A stretch of 64,000 nucleotides of DNA from Ascaris suum (taxonomy: Eukaryota > Nematoda > Chromadorea > Rhabditida > Ascarididae), in assembly GCA_013433145.1 (NCBI GenBank), contig CM024168.1, positions 1,550,001-1,614,000 of the forward strand, given 5' to 3'. The translations under genes were made by a program, and so were the position numbers. Shown here piece by piece: positions 57,501-64,000 of the stretch; within the stretch, counting starts at the first letter, position 1, and each line of letters opens with the position of its first letter. The notes beneath the pieces are model-generated. The model did no database searches and was not told the origin of the DNA. It saw only the letters and a list, made by a program, of their open reading frames with translations.

Positions 57501-59222
57501 TTTAAACAAAAGAGGCAACTTTTAGAACAGCGTAATTAAACAAAAAACGACCATTGAGGAAGTAAACTCACTTGGATCGAAAACGACACTCAAATAAGCA
57601 CCATATTTGAAATCGGGTGCAACCGTCATCACGAATGGTGGACCATATTCCCTGAAAAAGACGCAATTATCCAATAAAACTTCATCAACAATTATAATGG
57701 ATTTCCGGAAGCAAACCTAACCGTTTCAAGAATATCTGAAACTTTCAAAAACATCCAACACAACAATATTTCCGATTCTTCTAAAACAGCAGCAAAAACC
57801 AGTGCAGAAGTTTATCCCCATTGGGACTCCTTTTCATATAATTGCAATCGGCTCCGTTCCGAAGCAACGACTATAGACCTGCAGAGAGTAGAACTAAACA
57901 ATCTCAACAATAAATTCTTCTTTAATATCTACCTATGCAATTTCCGAAAAAAAAAAAAAAAAAACGAAGCTAAAAAAATCTCTAAAACATTACGCAGTAT
58001 CAGGATCGTGTGCATATATTTCACACTTTGGTTGCATAGCAGGGTCGGTATTCTCCATAAATACACACGGATTCGGCACGTGTACGGAATTGGTGCATTA
58101 TCGTTGACATCTTGTACGTATATATCAATCCGTTGTGAACCAACGTTACCGGCTGCAATTAAAAAAAAAAAAATTCATAACCGTCGAATCGACTTGAACA
58201 ATGAAAATCGAGCGGAAAAAGTATGACCAGAATGGGTGCATATTTTAGAACGCAGCCGAATAAAGTGCGGATGACGAGGATGATTATGACCTCTTACCTT
58301 GAGGAAAATATGCAGGTAATATTAAGAGATAAACAACATATAATTAGGTAAACAATATGACAGGAAGAATGAAAAACATTGCAAGATCACCACTCTCCGT
58401 TCTCTTTGAATTCTTTAGCCACCTCCTTGCATTACATACACAAGACAAGAATGAAAATAAATGGTAAAACACGTCCAACAGCGCATGATATGTGCTTTCT
58501 GCAATTCGACTGGTCGAACCAACTAGTTGCAAAAAAAAAAAAAAACCAATAAGCTATGGCAAAAACTTTCTAATCCATCCGATAGGCTAAATGTAAAATC
58601 CCGCCCCAAACGGTAGAGTACTTTCGAACACCGTAACCCTACCCGAAGTGATTGTGACATAGAATTAAAACAAACGCTAGAGATATAATGATAAAGTAAA
58701 CGATGCCCATCTATAACGTACGCCTTATAGACGATGGCCTAGAAGTAGAAATGCGTTATTCCCATCTAGCATGGCTTTAAAGCTTTGCGGGTTGGGGCAT
58801 GTCGAAGATAAACATACACAACAGACACATCGAGGTCATTTAAGCACCTGAGACAAATTTTTGAAGAAACACACTGAACATTATAAGTGCGTAAGGAAAT
58901 CCTTTAATTGCATACGCTAAAAACCCGCTTATATGAACAGCCTAAGATCGGGCTTTATTGGGGGATTAACGCCGTATGAAAAAAAGCCAACAGAATGAAA
59001 TCGCTGTTTCCGTGCATAAGATGAAAGAAGAGGTGCCCTAAGTGCACATACCGGGGTCAAATGCCTCAACGATGAGGTTATATCTGGGTATATCTTCGCG
59101 ATCAAGTCTTTGTGCAACACGTAACGACCCGGATTGATCGATCGAAAATTGTCGTTTCGGATCCGTTTGTCGGTTTATCCGGAATCTGTAATTAAATTCC
59201 CGGTCATCTTCCACTCCTCTTC
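41228..59222 (-). CDS. hmr-1: HMR-1/DN-cadherin-type classical cadherin, 5' end outside window
   Basis: A type-I membrane protein of adherens junctions, binding homophilically outside and catenins inside. Exons in coding order: 59052-59222, 57994-58152, 57572-57651, 56625-56782, 53097-53282, 52488-52625, 52123-52278, 51079-51303, 50515-50813, 50077-50294, 49169-49318, 48621-48865, 47885-48097, 47331-47491, 46796-46925, 46572-46678, an uncertain exon ending 46230, 45697-46189, 44718-44960, 44220-44326, 43646-43709, 41228-41290. Order of parts: cadherin repeats ([15 protein letters not shown]), the conserved invertebrate region (MGPNGF...DEF), EGF, laminin G, EGF, laminin G, laminin G remnant plus EGF, TM helix, and a catenin-binding tail ([46 protein letters not shown]). 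This architecture is specific to invertebrate classical cadherins, C. elegans HMR-1 among them. About six single-base indels. The N-terminal exons lie past 64,000. Confidence 0.92.
41738..43281. repeat. hmr-1: 1.5-kb inverted tandem array of hairpin units, in the last cadherin intron
   Basis: Dozens of units built on an imperfect palindrome. From 41738 to about 42690 the core reads GAGAGAGCACTCTCTC; from about 42710 to 43281 it reads the reverse complement, GAGAGAGTGCTCTCTC. Sub-blocks: 41738-41965 (units of about 34 bp), 41966-42240 (68-bp units with TTCCGGAA), 42240-42680 (TTCTAGAA variants) and 42710-43281 (33-bp units, partly as 66-bp pairs). Outer parts of the two arms share unit sequence in opposite orientation. 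Because 33 is a multiple of three and units lack stops, long open frames (up to 264 codons) appear on both strands; these are not genes. Confidence 0.95.
43646..43709 (-). CDS. hmr-1: cadherin exon: beta-catenin-binding tail, part 2
   Basis: Reads [20 protein letters not shown], equivalent to the acidic SLSSLES segment of cadherin tails whose serines are phosphorylated in relatives. Intact, 64 bases, acceptor TTTTGCAG, donor GTATGC. The following intron holds the tandem array. Confidence 0.9.
44220..44326 (-). CDS. hmr-1: cadherin exon: beta-catenin-binding tail, part 1
   Basis: Reads [17 protein letters not shown], then [13 protein letters not shown] after removal of one extra C (G run 44268-44270). 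This is the start of the catenin-binding domain (PYDxLxxYxxEG). Phases fit both sides. Confidence 0.9.
44718..44960 (-). CDS. hmr-1: cadherin exon: end of TM helix and juxtamembrane tail
   Basis: [12 protein letters not shown] ends the membrane helix with a basic stop-transfer signal. Then comes [20 protein letters not shown], the near-invariant juxtamembrane motif of classical cadherins that binds p120 catenin (JAC-1 in worms). Intact, donor GTAAGTG. Confidence 0.96.
45225..45330. repeat. hmr-1: short direct repeat in a cadherin intron
   Basis: CAAGAAAATTGCCTA and TTTACTTATACCCTATCATT each occur twice, spaced about 65-70 bases apart. Confidence 0.7.
45697..46189 (-). CDS. hmr-1: cadherin exon: laminin-G end, EGF-like module and TM helix
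   Basis: Reads HRLRLKLR, then [19 protein letters not shown] and [10 protein letters not shown] (laminin-G end), then a Cys-rich EGF-like stretch ([20 protein letters not shown], then CTCP), then [17 protein letters not shown], the start of the membrane helix, donor GTAAGTA. One T is missing from the run complementary to 46110-46114, and the frame near 46155 is also disturbed. Confidence 0.88.
46230..46460 (-). CDS. hmr-1: cadherin exon: membrane-proximal laminin-G-like segment, start uncertain
   Basis: An open frame reads [20 protein letters not shown] and then [20 protein letters not shown], ending in phase 2 at donor GTATGAAG. The phase fits exon 45697-46189 across a 40-base intron. Just upstream (46460-46540) SCPFGKGL looks like an EGF end in another frame, so this region probably has more indels. 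The 5' border is not resolved. Confidence 0.55.
46572..47491 (-). CDS. hmr-1: cadherin exons: second laminin-G domain
   Basis: Exons 47331-47491 and 46796-46925 join in phase and read [20 protein letters not shown] and then [20 protein letters not shown] with [10 protein letters not shown]. Exon 46572-46678 ([20 protein letters not shown]) is the laminin-G end, but is reached only if one base is added at its 5' border. Its 3' border (GTATAATG) is tentative. Confidence 0.85.
47885..48865 (-). CDS. hmr-1: cadherin exons: end of laminin G 1, EGF, start of laminin G 2
   Basis: Exon 48621-48865 reads [19 protein letters not shown] (the laminin-G end) and an EGF start, broken by a missing base near 48670-48679, after which [10 protein letters not shown] follows. 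Exon 47885-48097 finishes the EGF ([14 protein letters not shown]) and opens the second laminin G ([20 protein letters not shown]). Confidence 0.9.
49169..50813 (-). CDS. hmr-1: cadherin exons: EGF and first laminin-G domain
   Basis: Exons 50515-50813, 50077-50294 and 49169-49318. The first has a six-Cys EGF module ([20 protein letters not shown], then CEC). The second reads ADGLLLYNG, then [20 protein letters not shown] and DGKWHTITL, classic laminin G; one missing C near 50265 breaks it. The third continues the domain ([20 protein letters not shown]). Confidence 0.9.
51079..52625 (-). CDS. hmr-1: cadherin exons: last repeat and invertebrate membrane-proximal region
   Basis: Three intact exons (52488-52625, 52123-52278, 51079-51303), all in phase 0. 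They encode [20 protein letters not shown], the conserved [20 protein letters not shown] block, and [19 protein letters not shown] text with [11 protein letters not shown]. This region, unique to non-chordate classical cadherins, is where the protein is cleaved in insects; cleavage here is inference. Confidence 0.92.
51549..51597. repeat. hmr-1: (TA)n microsatellite in a cadherin intron
   Basis: Short, slightly interrupted TA repeat between exons 52123-52278 and 51079-51303. Confidence 0.85.
52681..52840. repeat. hmr-1: 80-bp tandem duplication in a cadherin intron
   Basis: The unit starting AATACCC at 52681 starts again at 52761. Both contain ACAAGCATTCGAGTGATCTG. Two diverged copies between exons 53097-53282 and 52488-52625. 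Confidence 0.85.
53097..53282 (-). CDS. hmr-1: cadherin exon: NDNP linker and last repeat
   Basis: Starts [20 protein letters not shown]. In phase 0 it completes the linker DENDNP. Continues [20 protein letters not shown]. Intact, 62 codons, donor GTGAGC. Confidence 0.93.
53283..56624. other. hmr-1: 3.3-kb cadherin intron
   Basis: Flanked by exons whose phases and motif (DE|NDNP) join exactly, so no exon is missing here. A pyrimidine-rich open frame on the + strand (55687-56166) has no recognisable features. Confidence 0.7.
56625..56782 (-). CDS. hmr-1: cadherin exon: cadherin repeat end
   Basis: Reads [20 protein letters not shown] and then [15 protein letters not shown], completing a repeat whose DENDNP linker is finished by the next exon (53097-53282). 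Phases fit exon 57572-57651 ([20 protein letters not shown]). Confidence 0.92.
57994..58152 (-). CDS. hmr-1: cadherin exon: VNDNAP linker, frame-broken
   Basis: Begins [20 protein letters not shown], the calcium-binding DxNDNxP linker between cadherin repeats. One missing base near 58076-58085 shifts the frame; with it restored the text continues [20 protein letters not shown], a repeat with a disulphide-like Cys pair. Phases fit both neighbours. Confidence 0.88.
59052..59222 (-). CDS. hmr-1: cadherin exon: extracellular cadherin repeat
   Basis: Reads [20 protein letters not shown] and then [10 protein letters not shown], the G-x-L-x-V-x-x-x-LDRE and Y-x-L-x-V-x-A-x-D hallmarks of a cadherin repeat. 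The most 5' exon found. It starts in phase 1, so it is not a first exon. Confidence 0.93.
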
Positions 59223-62200
59223 CTATGTACCAAAAAATCAACCAAAGTAATGCCCGATGAAAGAGTTAAACAAACCTAACCTTTTTTGTTTATCTACGAA
59301 GTGGATATGACAAGGGACGATAACCTCAATGTGAAGCTGCTCCATTCCCAGGAGCTAATAAATGCCTTCTAATTACTGCGTGGGAAAAACCTCCGATCTA
59401 AAGCTCTTTTTCGTGATGCATCAACTAACGGGGCAGATAGGGTAGACGAACCTTCGGTAGATCACGTATCTAAGAAGCAAAGGAATAAGTATTTCAGAAT
59501 TAAAAATCACGGTCAAAGATTATGCAAATCATTTAAACAACTTCAAGCCTCAATCTCTTATCCAAGTGGAGTATTTTTTTACACAAGAAATTTTCATACA
59601 TGAAGAAATATAAAATGAAAAATTAGAATTAGAAAAATTCTCATCATCTCTTTTATATTAATGAAAAAGGCAATTTATCAAATTCATAATTAATAACCAC
59701 AAACATAAATCTCACAATAATAAAAAATAAATTAAAATAGAAATTCAAAAAAGAAAAAAAAAATCGAATTTGAAAAATATTTAACGAATATTTACGAAAA
59801 AAATTTTTTTTCTTCTCCAATACCATCATCCAATTCACAATTATTGCTAGCAATTCATTTATTCTACCATTAAAAAAAAAAAAAACAATTTGATTATTAA
59901 AAACTTTGATTCAATTTCAAAAATATTGTGCGCCCTTTTCAAAGCATAAACAATAACTTCATTTAAAATAACTTTTAGAAATTTAAAAAAAAAAACGAAT
60001 CTTCTTTTCACTTGACATGATTTAATCAATCCATAGGCGCGCAATTCTCATTTCTACGTTGACAAAGACTTGAAAAAGTAAAATTTATGCATCGATTTTT
60101 TATCTCATTTTAAAAAAAAACCAATATCTCCTGAAGTACCTTTGTTTCCTCCAATTACAACACCATAATGTATCATGAGGGTTAATATCTCAACGATATG
60201 GTCACAATCGAAGAGACAATCATAGCAATGGTCATTTGAACAATTACGTCCTTCTGTCAAGTGACCACTTTAAATGCGTATATAGGTATAATTCCGTGGT
60301 CAACACAATTAAAAATGACCATTACAATGAAAAATAGGTCATAGTATAGAAAGTGATGAATCGTCCTTTCACGCCTATTGATCCTTGCGAATTGATCTAC
60401 TCATAGAAATATCCTCGTAAATATAATCAGCTCTTATTAAATTTGCATATTTGCGACGTTGAACGAACTATTACTTAATGAATACTATGAAGAACATATG
60501 AATTCAAGTATAGTACGGAAATAGGGTGAAACAATTTCAAAATTGTTGAATATAAGTACTCCTTGAATAAGTACCAATCAATGATTCAATTAGTTACATC
60601 AAGTTTCCTCTCAAAAAAAATTTCAGTGCAAACTGAACATTTCAATAAAACATCTTACAATAAAATCGAAATAGTCACTCAATATTCCTATAAATATCTG
60701 AAATTCCGTTCAGATTCGCCAATACATGACGGTGCTTTTATATGCCCTACTTGAAATGATAGGTGATTCTCTCTGATATCGATTATAAGGTACGTCTTTT
60801 GTAAATTCATTTCTGCATATCCGTAATAATAAAGAATCATATGGAAATTGCATCTTTTCTGGAGTCAAAAAGCGCTTCATTAATCAATCAATCATAACCA
60901 AAACTACCTTTTCACCTCCCCCCCCCCCCAAAAAAAAAATTAATTTTTATTTCACTTATTTTAAATAAATATATTAGTATTCTCTTTTTTAATAATAAGT
61001 AATACAAGCACTCTTTTGTAGCAGAAAATTTTTTTGAGAAAACATTTTTCTCCCTTCTAATACCAAAAAAAACTTACCTCACTCAAAATCGTGACTCAAA
61101 GAAAAATCATTTTCTGCAAAAAAAATTTATTTAAACATTCAATTTCATTAAAAACACCTTATATCATTAATCATCGAAAAAATCTCACTAAAATTCCTTG
61201 TTTTAAAGAAACAGGCACAGGTCAATATCGCAACAAAAAATCGCATCACCTTTTAAAAGGCGTATCTCCTCTTACGAAAAGAACATCGACAGCGGGCCTG
61301 TATTCACATATCTTTAAATGGACACCGGGTGTATAATACAAATGCCTCTATGTTATAAGCCATCGTTCTCCCTCTCTCTCTCTTCTCTCTCCTTCCTATT
61401 TCAATCATAATCTCTATCCGATTGTGAGAAAACGTTTATCGAATGCTAACTGAGCTGAAATATGGAAAAAATTTTTTTCATACCCACTTTAATTATTTCA
61501 GTATTTTAAAGGAAACAACGATGCAACAGTCGCACACACGATCAGCGTGATGGAAATGAACGAATCTCACCATTTTAGAGCAAAATATTTTCATCCCTTA
61601 CCGTGAATAAACTCGTCGCTTTTTAGCACCATCTCTTCTTATCTCTTCTCATCTCTCTTCCCCTTCCCCCTAAATCCTCATATGCACACATATAAACGGA
61701 TACTTTCTGAGGAATTAGTAAGAAGGGAAGGAATGCGTAGAAATCTCGAACGACGTTTAAATAGATAACCATTAAACGAGACTCCTAAAATTTCGTAGTA
61801 TTTCAATTCAAATCACCTCAGTTCGTATCTTTCTTTCTGTCTATATTTCTATCGCCTTACTATAATGCGCTGTAAATGTTACCTGGTTACCAGTTTTTTA
61901 AAAATATTCATTACCTGTCCGATTTTTTCACATAATTGGATTATCATTGATTAAACTTTTCAAAACCTATATTTACAAACTACCTGCAATTAAAATATTG
62001 CAATTATAAGACAACCCCGTCCCTTTTGTCCACTTGTCTCAATCGAAGAAACACTTTATGCGCTGTTGGCTAATGGCCAAAGTGGCACGTACGTAACGCG
62101 TGTTGTCATTCACTAACTTATGCTGATTTGCGCATCGGCTGCCCAAAACGAGTCAGAGTCACACACTCAGTGAAATCATCAACGAGTTTTGAGTGCCGAA

Positions 62201-64000
62201 TACGTCCTCAAGCCAATTATGCAAACGGGCTAGTGCTATCGTTCAGCTGCAATTTACTATTGCCAATAATGCTATACTCTGCGCTTTTCAGCGAATAAAC
62301 CACCGTAAAATACCATAATCCCTTATTATGTAACAGCGTACCTATGCGTTCTAAAGTATAACCTCGAATATACACCATGAGGCTATAAACTTCGGCTGTT
62401 GAAGAGCGATGATCGAAAGTATTCAGGAAAGGACCGGGCTTATAAGGCTTTAAAAAACAAGAAGAGGCCGTAGTTAGATTGGACTTAATTCAAACCCACA
62501 TGTTATAGGTAACCTTTTCAGGTGTTTTCCAGCATCCTTTGTGTTTCACCTTATTTTACTACTATCTATGGTCTAGTCCACCTTAATGGATTCCTCCTCT
62601 CTTGGATCATAAACTGAATTCCATATTCCACTATTGCATACTTTCGTTAACAACCAATAATAAGCGAAGAATTCATGCAAGCAATAAATATGCAACAACC
62701 ATATTCGATCGATCGAATGTCATAGTGTGGCGCAACAAGCATCAGGTGTCAATAAACTGTTCAGCATGGTGGCCAACTAATATAACATTCTCGAATGACA
62801 TTCAACGTGGACAATATTTACCTTGTGTCGTGGCGAATATGCTTGCAGTCAAGAAGCTAACCACTTTTATATAGCGTTGATTGCATCAGCAATCATATAG
62901 CTATCCATCATCGACTGCCACATTAAAAAATTGCAATTCACATCACCTAATATAAATTACTAGTACGAGTAAAATCGTTGAATTTTAAGCGAGAGCAATA
63001 AAGAGAATTTTTTCGATTGATTAAAAAATGTTTCATTGTTTTCAAGTTAACCTTTTCTCCATTAAAATGGCAAAAAAGGCTTAAAATTTTGAAATATATA
63101 GTTGTAAAAAAAATCTCCTTTCACTTAGACATATAAAAGAAAAAAAAAAAAGAAAAAATAATAAATAAAACGAAAAACAAGGGCCAAATAAATCGAAAAA
63201 TGCAAATTTAGTTCATCAAAAAGTTTGTCCCCATGAAATAGGGATGGACGAATGCCCTACTGACTCTTTATTGAATATCCATGTTTCCATTCTGCCCATA
63301 AAAATCCATCACTAATCCACGAATCAAGTAATCCATTTTGAATATAATATTGCAATTTTTAAAATAAAATCATCAATCAATATAGTAATTAAGAAGAAAA
63401 ACCCATTAACTGAATGCAACAATTGCATCGTAACAATGCAATAAAATTTCGAAGATCTAAATTGGGGTCACCATTCGGATAGTACTTAAAAAGGCAATAA
63501 ATAAGAGTCATAGAGATGATTTGAATGGGTTAATAAAAGAATACCCGAAGGAAATCAACCAAGCACCACTAAATTTCGAATAAAGAAGCACAATATCAGC
63601 AGAAAAACCTCAACATTAAAGAAACAGGTAAACCACAATAGTTATAAAGTTTGAGGAAGTTCGTTATGCTTAATACTTAGCAAATTTATGCCATAGTGCA
63701 ACAAAATAAATAAAGATGAGCAATGAAGAGACAGAGATGATGAAGAATAGAAGAGCAGTTAAATTTAAAAAAAAAAAAGGCAAATAAGATATCGAAGATA
63801 ATTTCCACCTTCGAATATCTCATTTAATTTTGCAATTCACTTACTAATCGTTAGGCTCTGAATTCTTTCTCGTTATGTAGTTTTTTTTTTCTGCAATGTA
63901 GCTTTTATTTTTCCACGATCCTTTTCCTCATTAAAAAAAAAACACCTCGAATGTTTTTTATTTATTCTAGAGCATATATTCTAATACAATCATTCCCGCC
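59223..64000. other. hmr-1: probable large 5' intron of the cadherin gene
   Basis: No further cadherin-repeat exon was found, although the exon at 59052-59222 begins in mid-repeat and must be preceded by more coding sequence. AT-rich, many A runs. An alternative first exon could hide here unrecognised. Confidence 0.5.

Overview
This window is nuclear DNA of a nematode, most probably a filarial (clade III) species. It is AT-rich, with introns of a few hundred bases to several kilobases and TTTTCAG-type splice acceptors. Two genes begin just after a TTTTCAG or TTTATAG acceptor lying 11-15 bases before the ATG, as expected for spliced-leader trans-splicing. The species cannot be named from the sequence alone.

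Layout. Positions 1-10,950 are gene-poor. They hold a mosaic of duplicated non-coding blocks (X: 1802-2740 and 8761-9840; Y: 7608-8191 and 9845-10428), a terminal-inverted-repeat element (5344-5835) and one tRNA-Ser(CGA) at 5958-6039. Positions 10,978-25,163 (+) carry fragments of a full-size ABCA-family transporter: its N-terminus, parts of the first extracellular domain, the second nucleotide-binding domain and the C-terminus. A 10-N assembly gap (18674-18683) swallows the middle of the protein. Just beyond it is a near-perfect 425-bp hairpin (25447-25871). Positions 29,248-35,862 (-) hold a complete nine-exon mitochondrial isobutyryl-CoA dehydrogenase (ACAD8 type, valine breakdown). Positions 41,228-59,222 (-) hold the 3' two thirds of an HMR-1/DN-cadherin-type classical cadherin. 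It encodes cadherin repeats, the invertebrate membrane-proximal region with laminin-G and EGF modules, a transmembrane segment, and a catenin-binding tail ending in the WGPRF motif. The 5' exons are beyond the right edge, and 59,223-64,000 looks like intron.

The three protein genes are functionally unrelated: lipid or membrane transport, branched-chain amino-acid catabolism, and adherens-junction adhesion.

The strongest unexplained structure is a 1.5-kb array of hairpin-forming units of about 33 and 68 bp (41738-43281) in the last intron of the cadherin gene. The units switch orientation near 42,700, so the array is one giant inverted repeat. A second general observation is that all three genes are interrupted by single-base gains or losses (about 17 in total), often in homopolymers, while splice sites and residues on both sides stay intact. 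I read this as consensus error in the assembly rather than gene decay. Exon coordinates were worked out by hand from splice sites and reading phase; those called uncertain are marked as such.
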